From the NCBI RefSeq assembly GCF_026210795.1, contig NC_089430.1, positions 3,472,001 through 3,536,000 on the forward strand: 64,000 nt of DNA. The letters are read 5' to 3'. Position numbers and translations under genes: made by a program. The notes beneath the pieces were generated by a model. It did no database searches and had not been told where the DNA came from. It saw only the letters and a program-made list of their open reading frames with translations. How positions within the stretch are numbered: position 1 is the first letter of the stretch; every line of letters starts with the position of its first letter. Positions 9,738 through 20,762 of the stretch are shown here, in pieces. Origin of the DNA: Rhizophagus irregularis (lineage: Eukaryota > Glomeromycota > Glomeromycetes > Glomerales > Glomeraceae).

Positions 9738-12700
9738 ATGAATTTTGCATGCAAACTTTTTTTGCGCAAACCTATATCTAATAAAATGTTCCATTCTGAC
9801 TATAAACATATTATTGATAGACTACCTGAAAGTCTTGTCAAGAGAGCTTGCCAGAGACTCTTGCACCATTCTAAAGACCCTGTTCCATTAGAATCTATTT
9901 CCAAGAAGTCTGAACGAATTGAATCTTATTTGAGGCGCATATTAGAGGTTTATGAGAATTCGTTAAATAAGAAGAAACGTAAAACTATGACTCATGAAAT
10001 AAAAAATATTGCGCCCTCGAAGCTGGCCAGAATGTAATGTATCCCCAGCATTACCGACTATACATGTTGTAGATAATTGGTCCTAAACCAATGATATTAC
10101 TTGGCCAGAGGCACTAAAGCATGATTATGAAGAAGAGAATAATCGCCGGGTTATGAATGAGCTTAAAGTACTATCCCAGCACCTGATCGATTATAATAAA
10201 CGAACTTTTGAGAAATTTATGCATGACATAGAAAAGGAATATAGAGAGTGGATTACTGCAAATAAGAAAATGCACTATGAGATCAAAGATCTGAAGATGC
10301 AAGTGCTGGAGGCAGAAAAAGGAGCTGGCATCTATGAAGTCGAATTCTATTCATTAATAGACTTGGCCAGAGGATTTTTCCTTGTATTTCTGCAAAGTAA
10401 GATCCTGGTCAAGATTATGCGCTTTCTGAGGATCAATATAAATCAAAGGTTCTCCCATTCTCTTTTATAATCACAAAAAAGAATGGCATTTCGGAGGCCC
10501 CATCCAAGGCAGAGAAGAACATGTGAAGAATATAAAGCTGAATCCTGAGGAGATAACTACCATCTTTGTAGTGAATTGCAAGCAGAAGTTGATAGTAACT
10601 GCCAAAATGAAAAGCAGATCAGGGAGCTAGTACGTGAATGTGTCCGTTGTGGCAAATCCAAACTCTTAATGGTGAGATAGAACGTCTTGAGAATGCTTCG
10701 AAAGAGGAGATAGTAGAGCTAAAATCCGAAATTTCCAGCCTAAAAAAGCAACTATATCAAGCTAAGAAGGATATTCGTGATAATGAAAAACATATTTCTA
10801 GTATAGAGAGTCTGTTAGTAGATTCTGAGGAGCAGGTAGAGAAATTGCGATGCCAGATCAGAACCATCTCATCACGAAAAAATTTGCCAGAACGAGGGAA
10901 TTCTCCAGACTTGTATAATCCTAATATTAACTTAGAAATGGCTAAGGTTGCTTGTCTAAACCTCTTCAAAATCCTACGATTAGTTTCGTCAAAATTTTAC
11001 TATAGATTTATTATAGTTTCGGCAGAGTTTCGGCAGTTTCGGCATTTATAATAAGTTTCGGCAGTTTCGCCTTTCTCCAAAGTTTCGCCAGTTTTTTAAT
11101 ATAACTTTAATATAGTTTCGGCAGAATTTCGCTTTTCGGCGAAACGCCATCTTGCCTAAACCCCTAGGTTTCGGCAAGCAACCTTAGAAATGGCTACCAT
11201 CACGGAGCTAGCAAATGCTATAGATGGTTATCTGAATAATACAACAATAGGTAGAGAAATCTTAGCTGATCAAATAAAAAGGGCGACAAGGCAGATTCGC
11301 CGAAAAGAGAATAATTGGCATCAGGATTTAGTCCGTGAGCAACGAAGGCGATATGATGCAGAGGCTGAGCGTGATAATGAAATTATACGAAGGCAAAATG
11401 CTGAAGGAGTGGAACAAATGGTTATTGCTGACCTTTATCAGTTGCGGACCAATGCTCAAAATCAAGTAAATAGAATGTTAGACAATATAACAGGAAAGCG
11501 AACCCGTATTGGTATATTGCTACAGGAAAAATTTGCCTTACAATTGCTGTATCAGCGAAATGCCCATCACTTACAGCGAAGTAGAGGGAATATAGGTCTG
11601 TTAGAATTTAATCGTGACAGGCTCTATGAGCGATACGAGAAATGGAAAAATAAGACCCAAGCAGAGCGACAGAATAATTTAAATTTGTAAGGACAAATTT
11701 TGGCGCTTCAGAATAATCCACCTAATCAAGTAAACATGGCAGGAATATCTCATCCATATTTTGACTGGGATGATAGTATCCCAGACTTTCTTGCGCAACT
11801 TAGACTAGACTTGCAAAATCGGGGAATAGATCCAGCAGGTGCAGGGGGCAATGGAAGAGCTCAGGCACTAGGACATTTAAGAGCATGTATGAGGGAAGAA
11901 CCTTAGAATGGTTTGATGAAGAGATTACTACAAAGACAAATTGGGAATTAACTAATCTGACTGATGGTACAGGACAAGCCAATTTGGTAGCTGTAAACGG
12001 GCGTACAGCTATTCAGATCGGTGCTGATGGATTAAATGAGGCACTCGGACAACCTGGAAATGCAATAGTAAAATTAAGAGCTGTAGAAGGTCCATGGGAC
12101 GAGGACTGGCGCATAGCAGGAGGTCGTCCTACTAATCTTCCTGTTAATTTACCGAATGCTGGTAATGGAACTACAGTAGTTGTAGCTGGTATTCGATTTG
12201 GTCAAGCCGTATGGTGGCTAAAAACTCATTTTCCTACAGTAGAAGAGGAACTTCGGGATTTGATGTATGGAACAATCAGAAAGGGAGATACGACTATAGA
12301 TGAATTATATAGAAAAATATTACGAATAGGTAGACGAGCCAACTATAGACCTGAAGAATTACGTAGAAAGTTCTTAGATGCTTTACCACTTTTATGGCTT
12401 GAAAAAGCTGAAGATATTGGTGAACATTTGCCATTAGATGAATTAGCTAAAAAGCTTTATGAGATAGAATTACGCCGAATAGCTAGACATAAAAGAGATA
12501 GAATATCTGATCCGCTAGTATCTAATCGAACATCTTGGCAAATATATGAACCTTCACCTGTTTCAGCCTCACAACAGCATGGAATATCTTTAGAAGATAT
12601 GCAAAAAGCAATCCAGAATGCATTAGCACAGCAAAAAACTGAATACCAGTCTTTATTAGAAAAACAAAAAGCCGATTTCCAATCACAAATGGCCCAGCAA

Positions 12701-13960
12701 ACTAAAAAGATACCTCCACCAGTTCCTCCTAAAAATATGGAACAGCTTCTTTGATACATATGAAAGCGCTAATCCTTTCCCCGATACACTTACTAGGGAA
12801 GAAATAATGAGAGTGGTCGCAAAAGCTTATGGGCCACCTCCTAAACCGCAAAAGCCAGAAAAGTTGCAATCATCTAGAATCGATAGATTAGAGTCAAAAA
12901 TAGATGAAATTGGTCAAAGAATGACATAAGTTTGGTAGGATATCACTTAATGATCAATCTCGAAAGCCTTTTTATTGCAGTAATTGCGGACAGGAAGGGC
13001 ATAAGAAAAACAATTGCCCAAAGTTAAATCCTGTAGCTAAATCCAATTTTACTCAATGTTACTATCCTCAACTTCCATCTACACAGCCCCAATATACGCC
13101 TCCAGATTCAGATAATGAGGAAAATGGTTATGACAAAGTAGAAAATAGGTGGTATTATGCACCGGAAAAAAAAAACAGGTAAATGATAAGTTGGCCAGTG
13201 ATACTAATGCAATCTCACCCCTAGAATCTAGCCAACCTGAAACGTACGATCAGCTATTGTCTAAGCTCTCACCACTGATACGAAAAATGTGCTTGTCTCG
13301 AAAGGCTCAGGAGGAGGAATCGAAAGAATCAGATGAGTGGTTGTCATCTTTACAATATCTGAATGCTAATATAAATGACTTAACTATTTCTGAATCTTTT
13401 TTAGATCCCGGCAGTGAGTTCGGTGGTATAAATGACCCAGCAATTAAGGTGCTTGGATGGAAGGCTGATAAACCATCTAATTTTGCCATAAAGGGCAATT
13501 CTAAGCATATCACCGATTCATTAGGATGGTATACAGACGTGCCAGTTACTTTGAAGGATAAAGAAGATAAGACGATCACCATTATTGGAAATTTTGTTCG
13601 TATTGATAATGGTGAAACAGAACCAATGCTATTTTTTGGTATGTCAAACATTCAGAAGGTTCAAGGCGTCCCCGAGCCGAATAAAAATCAGTTTCGCATA
13701 AAGTTACATGGAAAGGCATATATTATCCCAACCTTTAGCAAGGCTCCGGTAGTCAAAGATCCGCCAAAAAAAGATCAGGACCAAGTATCTACCGATTCTT
13801 CTAGTCTAACTGGTGAGAAGAACTTAAAAAAAAATGCATAAATTGTATGAGTTATGAAGATATGGCAATTCGTATGAAAGAGCTCGAAAAGGCATTATTT
13901 TCTAGCATTCAATCGAATTTGGAAATCATAGAATACTATAATAGTTCGCGCAGTCGGATT
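9738..13960 (+). mobile_element. Fossil retroelement-like block: coiled coils, Gag, zinc knuckle, retropepsin-like domain
   Basis: Plus-strand parts in order: a small basic protein (9738-10037), coiled-coil segments (10153-10340 and 10638-10930), another helical charged protein (11190-11690), a Gag-like region (about 11700-12754, with FDWDDSIPDFLAQL, the Gag-type block FGQAVWWLKTHFPTVEEELRD and a Gln-rich tail), a CCHC knuckle (CSNCGQEGHKKNNC, about 12970-13020), and a retropepsin-like region (about 13380-13700). I recall the Gag pattern as very abundant in Rhizophagus. No reverse transcriptase and no LTRs were found, so assignment to an LTR-like family is inference. The block is broken (roughly five or more interruptions) and carries an inserted 246-bp MITE; moderately old. 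Confidence 0.55.
10942..11187 (+). mobile_element. MITE, CTAAGG family, copy 1 (inside the Gag-region fossil)
   Basis: 246 bp with TIRs CTAAGGTTGCTTG...CAAGCAACCTTAG (13 perfect bases, about 20 of 22 overall) and repeated TTTCGGCAG words inside. AAATGG, extendable to GAAATGGC, lies directly on both sides, so this is a target-site duplication. The element sits between two reading frames of the surrounding fossil. It is about 90% identical to copy 2, and copy 2 shows mostly C-to-T and G-to-A differences. Confidence 0.85.
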
Positions 13961-13975
13961 GAATAGGACGAATAA

Positions 13976-14305
13976 TTATTTGGAAATAAGAGGACGACCT
14001 GATGCTTTAATTTTTTCTAAAGTATTATCAGTTCTCTTATACAAATCCAAGACATCTTCAGAGGAGTCAGTAGGCGAAATAATTTCTTTTTTTGTTCCAG
14101 GTATTGATTGACCCCCTTGGGATCGTTTCTTTCCTCCAGTCTTTTTTGCCTTACTACCTGCACTTTCTTCTGAAACCGGATCAGTAGATTTGCTAATTTC
14201 AGCATCTTGTATCTTGTTTTCTAGTGCTGTAAAGGCAGTATTAAATTTATTTTGAAAATCTCTTTCAGCTTGGTGCTCTTCATTCTGTTTATTTATAACA
14301 TTCAT
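13976..14305 (-). CDS. Charged accessory protein of the Polinton-like block
   Basis: 109 codons on the minus strand. The N-terminal half is helical and charged (ERDFQNKFNTAFTALENK), the rest is Ser/Lys/Gly-rich (KKTGGKKRSQGG) and probably disordered. Lies just downstream of the HTH protein on the same strand, with which it could share a transcript. Not recognised. Confidence 0.4.
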   Translation of the reverse strand: MNVINKQNEEHQAERDFQNKFNTAFTALENKIQDAEISKSTDPVSEESAGSKAKKTGGKKRSQGGQSIPGTKKEIISPTDSSEDVLDLYKRTDNTLEKIKASGRPLISK

Positions 14306-14370
14306 ACTTGCTGAAAGAAAAATACGGATTAGTGCTCATCATTTAATTGTTCTTCCCTCTACCTGCTCCT

Positions 14371-14604
14371 TCATCGGTCGTGTTGTTGGAGTAATGTGAC
14401 TGCTAAATCATTCCATTGAATGCTATTAAACTCTTGTCCTCTCCAAATTTGATATAAGCGACTATTCGATATATTATATTTTTTACTTAGCTGAGCTAAA
14501 GGTTTAGACTTCATATCACGATATTGCATGATATCTTTGTAATCTGCGGAGGATAAGTATCTAGCCCTGGAACTAATATGTGTTTTAAGCGGGGGTGTAA
14601 TCAT
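14371..14604 (-). CDS. Small helix-turn-helix protein
   Basis: 77 codons. Residues about 17-60 read as a helix-turn-helix of the transposase/resolvase type (DYKDIMQYRDMKSKPLAQLS, then KKYNISNSRLYQIW): helix 2 'LAQLSKKYNIS', recognition helix 'NSRLYQIWRG'. Probably a DNA-binding regulator or accessory protein of the element. It is transcribed away from the repeat-rich intergenic region 14665-14880, which could hold its operator. Confidence 0.5.
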   Translation of the reverse strand: MITPPLKTHISSRARYLSSADYKDIMQYRDMKSKPLAQLSKKYNISNSRLYQIWRGQEFNSIQWNDLAVTLLQQHDR

Positions 14605-14664
14605 ATTAGTAACTAATCTCTAAAGATTTTTTTTTCACTATAAATAAAAAATCCACAAAAAATA

Positions 14665-14875
14665 TTGATACTATGGTAATATCAGTAATACAATAGTATC
14701 AGTACTATGCTAATATCGGTAGTATTGATAGTATTAGTATCAGTTATATGGTAGTATCAGTACTATGCTAGTGTCGATAATATAGTAGTATCGATAGTAT
14801 CGGTAGTATTAGTATCAGTTATATGGTAGTATCAGTACTATGCTAATATTGGTAATATGCTAGTATCCATAAAAA
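14665..14875. repeat. Imperfect tandem repeat of AGTATCAGTACTATGCTA-type words
   Basis: About 210 bases of degenerate repeats between divergently transcribed genes. The phrase AGTATCAGTACTATGCTA recurs at about 14696, 14752 and 14828, interspersed with GGTAGTATT and ATAGTAGTATCG words; a longer unit of about 75-80 bases is visible twice. The AGTACT core is palindromic. Could be a promoter/operator array or simply satellite-like drift. Confidence 0.6.
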
Positions 14876-14950
14876 ATAAAGTGCTTACTGCGCAGTCTCA
14901 AAATTTTGCTCATATTTTTTTAGTATACTAATGATTAAGCCGAAAAAAAT

Positions 14951-15912
14951 ATGCCCAATGTACATACTTTAAGAGATATCGAAAATAGAGGGGTGGTTGA
15001 GGGTCCACTAAGTAAACACACCTCCTCGGGTAATCGGCTTGGTAGCATCCGTGAATCAGAACTTGAGAAAGCATTGCGCGGTAACATCAAAACTGCTTCT
15101 GATATTGCTAATGATTATAAAGACCTGCAGGACATATATTTAGAGCGAGTGAAGGATTTTAATCGTATCTGTTCAGGCTTTAACAATAAGTTTAGTCGGC
15201 TGAATACAGCTAATACTGAGCTCAAAGCCAAATATTCTGCTGAAATCAAATTGCTCAAATCCAATATTAAAATACTAAAGAGAAAGGCAACTTTGGCCCA
15301 GAAAGCTTCGTCTGCTGACAAGGTCCAGATTCTTTCTCTTAGGTTAAAATACGTGAATTGGAAGGTAAGTTGGAGGACATAGATCTAGAGCGTACGTATT
15401 ATGATTTGGATGTAATGGGAGGAGTGATAGAAAAGCCAGTAGAAATGCCAAAGTTACCAGATTGGCTTCATGATAATTTAAGAAGTATTGTCTGCGAGCT
15501 CGGGCTCAAAGATAAAGTAATGGAACTTGATAAAAAACTTGCTAAGGAAGATATATTGGAGGTGTTGCAAAAAGTAATATTAGAAAAAGACCACCACCTT
15601 CAAGATGCCAATGCTCGCCTAGAAAAGGCATTATCAGAGAAAGATTCCCTCCTTCATGAGGCCAATACTCATATAAAAAAACACTTAGCCAGTTTTGAAA
15701 AAAAAACCAGTCCTGATTCTTTTGAGACCCTGCAGGTAATTGGGGGAACTGATATCTCCAATACTACTTTAGCATTACCCCACTTGCACTCTATTACTGG
15801 ACCAGAAGCAGGTGAAACTAATTCCTTCTTTTTTCAGTATGCAATCATCTTCGTAATAGTATTACTAATCATATGCATTTTATGGTGTGTATTCTCTCGT
15901 AGAAATTCTTAA
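14951..15912 (+). CDS. Coiled-coil proteins, second with a C-terminal membrane anchor (fossil parts)
   Basis: Two overlapping reading frames. The first (14951-15382) begins MPNVHTLRDIENRG and is helical and Lys/Leu-rich, with a long predicted coiled coil. The second (about 15358-15912) continues helical (heptad-like LEKALSEKDSLLHEANTHIK) and ends in a strong transmembrane helix (YAIIFVIVLLIICILWCVF) followed by SRRNS, a tail-anchor arrangement. Together with the neighbouring ATPase this suggests minor virion or membrane-associated proteins. Not recognised at family level; the pair looks like one broken gene. Confidence 0.45.
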
Positions 15913-16016
15913 CTACAAATGAAGAAAAAAATATTTCGAACTATAAAATACCGCTTAAATAGAAATCAGAGTTATGCCCAATCCGATACGCGGAAGGACG
16001 AACCGGGACTCCTCCT

Positions 16017-16814
16017 ATGAAACTTCGTCTTTTGGATATGGATGAGGTCACTAAACATGAATCATCCCGAAATATTGGACATCCAGCAATGACATGGCCT
16101 TTCAGCATGTTGGTCACTGGGAGAAGTGGTTCAGGTAAGACTAATTTACTTGCGAATCTTGTTCTTAATGATAAGGATGAATATGTGCAAAGAGGGAAGA
16201 AAGGTGGGTCTCGCTACATCAAATGTGATGATCTAATTATTTGTGGGTATCATCCTGATGAACCGAAGTGGGCATATGTGAGATACGTATATAATATGAT
16301 TTTGAAAGACCCAAGAGCGCCTTACTATGAGAATATTAGTTTCAGTTATATTCCACCCGAAAGAATTCCTAGTACAAGAACATTCTCACCCGAAAGAAGT
16401 AAATTATTTATTTTTGAGGATCTGTGCCTCGCTCCAGATCATATACAAAATCGTATTGGTCAGTTTTTTGGGAATGGGCATCACCGAAATATTTCATGTA
16501 TATATATTACGCAAAAGTATCATAAAGTCGATACATTCAAACGTGAAAACTCGACTCATTTAGTATTATTTAACTCTGGTAGCAGTATCCAAGACGTGTC
16601 TAAGATTGTTGGACGATATATTGATGATGTAAAGGGTGCATCTATGGTTATTAATAGTTACCTTCGAAAAGGCGAGTTTGTTGTATTTGATCTCACTAGG
16701 CCAGAAGATGATCCTCTTGCAATCCCCCTAAGGTTTGACACTCCACTGAACTTACAAAAGGAGATAGAGGCTAGGCAGAAGCGCAAGAAAAAGAGTGCCT
16801 CAGCTAATGAGTAG
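16017..16814 (+). CDS. A32/FtsK-type DNA-packaging ATPase
   Basis: 265 codons from ATG, uninterrupted. Walker A GRSGSGKTNLL at residues about 32-42; Walker B KLFIFEDLCLA at about 127-137; a following sensor-like segment NISCIYITQKYHKVD. The size and motif spacing fit the HerA/FtsK-superfamily genome-packaging ATPases of Polintons, adintoviruses and nucleocytoplasmic large DNA viruses. A basic tail (RQKRKKKSA) ends the protein. Sits 50 bases ahead of the integrase on the same strand. Part of a fossil element though this gene itself looks whole. Confidence 0.75.
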   Translation: MKLRLLDMDEVTKHESSRNIGHPAMTWPFSMLVTGRSGSGKTNLLANLVLNDKDEYVQRGKKGGSRYIKCDDLIICGYHPDEPKWAYVRYVYNMILKDPRAPYYENISFSYIPPERIPSTRTFSPERSKLFIFEDLCLAPDHIQNRIGQFFGNGHHRNISCIYITQKYHKVDTFKRENSTHLVLFNSGSSIQDVSKIVGRYIDDVKGASMVINSYLRKGEFVVFDLTRPEDDPLAIPLRFDTPLNLQKEIEARQKRKKKSASANE

Positions 16815-16864
16815 AATCTAACTTCATAGATACTAACTTTTTTTCGTAATTATAAAAAATTGGA

Positions 16865-17997
16865 ATGGGGGAACCAGTTATTTATATCGATCCTCAAAAA
16901 GCTCATGATTTAGACTGGCATCTTGCTTTGCAAAAAATATATTATCGTCCTGAAGGTCTTTATCAAAATGTTAAGAGATTATGGGATGCTTGTAAAAAAG
17001 CCGGCTACAGCTTTCCATTTATTGATATAAAAAAATGGCTTGAGGGCCAAGCAATGTATCAAATTTTTCGTCCTTCGCCAAAGCATATACCTTATACCAG
17101 TTACTCTAAAATCACAAAGCCAAATACTGTGCACCAATGTGATTTAATCGAAATACCATATGATGAAGATGTGGATACAAATTTACTAGATGATGGTCCA
17201 ATATATTACTATGTACTATTGGTTATAGACTGCGCGACTAGATATAAAGATTTCGTTTTTTTAACATCAAAGAGCAGTGAGGAAGTTGCGGAAGCATTTA
17301 AGAGTATATATAATAATCCCGATAAGCCTCTCAACTGGCCTCGAAAATTGCAATGTGATAAGGGCACTGAGTTTATGGGATACGTAACTTTATTAATGGA
17401 TGAACGTAGGCGTTGAGATCCGAAGAATTATAGCACGTTTCAGGCATACAAGCTTGGCTATGGTCGACCGTTATGCTGGATTATTCGAATTAAGAGTTTT
17501 TAAAAATCAGTATTCAATAGAGTTTCTCCTGCCTACTGGTAAGCGCTGTAGAGAATGTGAGCGGTTTGCAAGAAAAATTGTTGATAATATGAATGATAGC
17601 CCAAACTCGATTGATTGGGATGAGTCCTAATGACGCCACAAAACTTGAGCAGATATATTCCAAACCATCAGTAAAATATAATCGCCCAATAGGTGTTGAT
17701 GAACCACAACTACCAAAGGGTACTACTATCCGATTTTTGCTCGCTCCTGGAGAGTGGGAAAACGATCCTTTCGAACGACGCAGAATAACAGATCCGATAT
17801 GGTCTCCCAGCCTGCATAAGATTCGGAAAATTGTTGTTGGAAAGAATCCTCCAATGCCTATTTTATATTATTTAGATGAATCAGGACCCCAACGCCCTTT
17901 CGTGAGAGAACAATTGATGCATATTAAGGAAGAGCCCATGTTACCTCCTAGGTGGGTATTGGGAGATAACCGAATGCGTACAAGGCGCTCCTTATAA
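16865..17997 (+). pseudogene. rve-family (retroviral-like) integrase, broken fossil
   Basis: The core is recognisable from the segments HQCDLIEIPYDED, YYVLLVIDCATRYKDFVF and LQCDKGTEFMG, which place it in the DDE integrase superfamily used by Polintons and LTR elements, followed by a C-terminal region (IGMSPNDATKLEQ) typical of the stretch after the core, and a basic tail. The gene is spread over more than one frame, about two breaks. It belongs to the Polinton-like block and lies just after the ATPase. Confidence 0.65.
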
Positions 17998-18462
17998 AAG
18001 TTTCTAAGTCTACTACACAGTAAGGGATTGTAATAAGGATTACTCCTTCCCGATAGCATAACGCTTTCTTTTTCCAATCACGCCAGATTTGTGCGTCTAG
18101 ATTCATCTGACCTTGTGGGTGAAAAAAGGGACGATTTGGTAATGTTGATTGCCACTATATTCAAAGGCCAAGCCTAACTCTTCATTGTATCCATCTAGAT
18201 GTAATCCCTCCAAGAATTTAGGCTTTCGGGGTGGAAATTTTTTATGTAATAAATCCTCAAATATATACCGGCATGTTCTTTTTGGTATATTAGGACAAAT
18301 ATTGCACCATCTATAATTCTGTTTCATATTTTTATATGGCGCCTCCCATTGATGGCCTTTTTTACATGCCCATAAATATGTATTAGAACTAACTTTAGCT
18401 AAGCATCTTCCTTCACGCTTTTGGGCATATGCCAAAGCTTTAGTGTTAATATCATCTTGCAT
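17980..18462 (-). pseudogene. Zinc-ribbon plus VSR-like endonuclease, likely element cargo
   Basis: N-terminal block with WACKKGHQWEAPYKNMKQ and WCNIC, a ribbon pattern I know from a family shared by giant viruses and fungi, followed by CRYIFEDLLHKKFPPRKPKF and then LHLDGYNEELGLAFEYSGNQHY, the core of a PD-(D/E)XK/VSR-like endonuclease. Similarity continues beyond the end of the longest frame to about 17980 with one interruption. It is convergent with the integrase. Likely a homing-type nuclease carried by the element. Confidence 0.55.
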
Positions 18463-18717
18463 TTTATAGGTGACAATAATAATATCACGTACAGAAATTT
18501 GCGGTAGTGATCATTAGCTCTGGACTAGTTTGGTCAGAAGAATCGATCTGGATATATGCAAATCCAGGTGCAAGTTTGAAAGTAAAATTAAACTTGGCTA
18601 CTACTATTGCATAAGTAAAAAAATAAATATCACCAATATTCTTAGCAGGAAGTGGCAATTTCGGCTAAGAGTACTTGACAATACAGCTCAACAATCTTGT
18701 CTATATATTCGCTCTTT

Positions 18718-19120
18718 TTATGTATTATTGATATTATCAAGTAGATCGATATCTTTTAACAATTTTTTCGTTTGTTTATAAAGATTTTGCCATTGTACAT
18801 GAAATTTGTTTCGTAAGACAGAAGACTTAATAAGACAGGGAAGAATACTTGTAAGATTATTTATATGGGATTTGATTACTGCATGAACATTTGCAATTTC
18901 TTCTCCTGCTGTAATCCAATCATAACGCGGAGTATAGAGAACTGTATAAATATGGGTTATTTCTTGTTCACTACAGTCTAGCCGATATTTGATAAAATCA
19001 AGATCTTCACGAAATTCCCTTTCTTTTTGCTTTAAAATAACTCAAAATGCTTCAGAATTCCATTGATAATTCACAATAAGACAGGAATATAGTATATCCT
19101 TAATCTTGAGATTACTAAAA
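18718..19120 (-). pseudogene. Broken minus-strand reading frame, unidentified
   Basis: Reading the minus strand, a frame without a usable start runs for about 130 codons (with one interruption) and contains EREFREDLDFIKYRLDCSEQ, then ITHIYTVLYTPRYDW. It is helical and charged with no gaps in amino-acid-like composition, unlike the surrounding AT-rich DNA. It may be a further decayed gene of the Polinton-like block or a host relic. Not recognised. Confidence 0.35.
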
Positions 19121-19330
19121 ATTAATTCAAGCAGTTCAGAACAAATAAATGGGCTAGACCCAGCATTTTTTTGCGCAAGAAGCATGGTGTATATGCAAGA
19201 AAGCAGTATAAAATAACAGAGAAACTAGCAAAGTTCAAAATAAAAATTCTATATAATTTTGAGCGAATATGCTTACTAGCGCGGGCAAAATACTGGATCA
19301 GTAGTAGTACCAAAAGTAATCAATATAATA

Positions 19331-20450
19331 ATGCCTAAAAGTAATCGATGTAGTAGTACTCCAAAGTATCCCAGAGTAGAAACTATACAGGAACAAGAGC
19401 TAGAAGGCGAAAACAAGCAAGTTTATGGAATACCCACTCAAGCAGAATTATATATAGGAAAGAAAAGAGAAATTTCACTTGAGTGGCCTACCACCGATAG
19501 GCAGGAAAGAGACCGGAAAGGCAGAAAGGTTCAGGAGAATACACGAAAAAAGATATGAAAGCGATATAGCCTGAACCAATTCGACACTTCGCACAGAAAC
19601 CTCACACAGCAATCAGAAAGGGCATATAAAGGGCGGGATTGCAAGAATGGGCACAAATTCGGCACTTCGTGCCTCATCCTCGGCAATCAAAAGGGTTATG
19701 GAAGGCAGGATTGCACATCTAGGTCACCAATTCGGCACTTCGTGCTTTCATCCCCTAACTTAATCAAAAAAGTGAGGGAATGGATTGTGAAATGTCTTCG
19801 GCAAATAGATGGATTGCAAATTCGGCATTTTGTGCCTCATCCGGCAATCAAGAAATGGCAATTGAGAGGGAAGCAACTATGTGAGGGTGTTCCGGCACCA
19901 GAACAGTATCACGTGACTGGCACAGTAAGGCGCAGTATAGATTCGCTTAATTTTGCTTAGCACTATAATCCATATTTTTTTCCAAAACTTTGAGACGCAA
20001 TAACTCGGCATCCAGGCATCCAATTCATGCGATCTTAGCATCATTAGAAAGCTCTCAACGTCCTCTTTCAAATGACCACAAAACCGCACGAAGCTAATCA
20101 CAGGAAGCCAAGATATTCCACCCTAAAGATCAGCCAGAAATTATGCCATAGTGCCGGCCAAAATCTGATCCGCAAATTAACTGCGCCACCCGATGATTTT
20201 TTTACACCATTTCAGCAACTTAAAAGGCCAGCGAATGGGCCACACCCTCGACCTCAAATATGGCAACCAAAAGGGTCATAGAGTGGAAAACCCAACTTTA
20301 CTCCTATACAATTGTTAAAAGGCTTCAAAATGGAAAAACAAACCTCCGCCCTGTTTAGCAACCAAACAGTCACAGACCAGTGAAAACAGATGGGTAGCAA
20401 TAAAGCATCAGAAGGGGCATAGACACGTAAAAATAAGTAAGTAGGTATTA
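19331..20450. repeat. Degenerate tandem repeats with GGCACTTCGTGCC hairpin
   Basis: From about 19577 to 19850 a unit of roughly 80-110 bases recurs about four times: AATTCGGCACTTCGTGCCTCATCC, then GGCAATCAAAAGGG, then a GGATTGCA word. The core GGCACTTCGTGCC folds into a 5-bp stem with a tiny loop. A 75-codon frame (19331-19558) and another (19742-19960) overlap this region without recognisable content. After 19970 the DNA is C/A-rich with no gene signal. Confidence 0.5.
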
Positions 20451-20460
20451 ATATCTATAA

Positions 20461-20541
20461 GTAGGCATCACTATGGTGTAAGTAGATAGATCAAGTATAA
20501 GATCACTATAATTATAGCGATGCCTACTTGATCTATCTACT
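20461..20541. repeat. Nested competing palindromes
   Basis: AGTAGATAGATCAAGTA at 20481-20497 is the exact reverse complement of 20525-20541. In addition 20461-20474 is the reverse complement of 20514-20527 with one mismatch. The two right arms overlap, so the same bases can pair in two alternative hairpins. Confidence 0.8.
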
Positions 20542-20548
20542 AGTATAC

Positions 20549-20762
20549 TTAAACTAAAATTTAAGTACAATATAAGTGTATTTTTTACATGTTTAAAATA
20601 TTCTTAAAATGTACTTAAAATTCAATTTAAGTATATTTTAAGTATATTTTAAACATGTAAAAAATACACTTATATTGTACTTAAATTTTAATTTAAGCAT
20701 ATTTTAAGAATATTTTAAACATGTAAAAAATACACTTATATTGTACTTAAATTTTAGTTTAA
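20549..20762. repeat. Perfect 61-bp inverted repeat with an extra right-arm copy
   Basis: Bases 20549-20609 are the exact reverse complement of 20702-20762. The 92-base spacer itself contains a third, partial right-arm copy (about 20647-20698) preceded by AAGTATATTTT words that continue to 20935. This may be a fold-back element or the end of a palindromic MITE. Confidence 0.85.

Larger units (their letters stand above)
13976..18462. mobile_element. Fossil Polinton-like (Maverick-like) gene block
   Basis: Parts: minus-strand 13976-14305 and 14371-14604, plus-strand coiled-coil and tail-anchored proteins (14951-15912), a packaging-type ATPase (16017-16814), an rve-type integrase (16865-17997), and a minus-strand zinc-ribbon nuclease (to 18462). 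ATPase plus integrase is the hallmark pair of Polinton/Maverick and adintovirus-like elements. I found no protein-primed DNA polymerase, no jelly-roll capsid and no long TIRs inside the window, so it is incomplete or atypical. A handful of breaks, but the ATPase looks whole; fairly young by that measure. It directly follows the Gag-region fossil and may be one unit with it. Confidence 0.6.

Noticed and set aside
9738-18462. Long terminal inverted repeats marking the ends of a complete Polinton
   Set aside because: None found by eye between the flanks of the block; the block is therefore described without firm ends.
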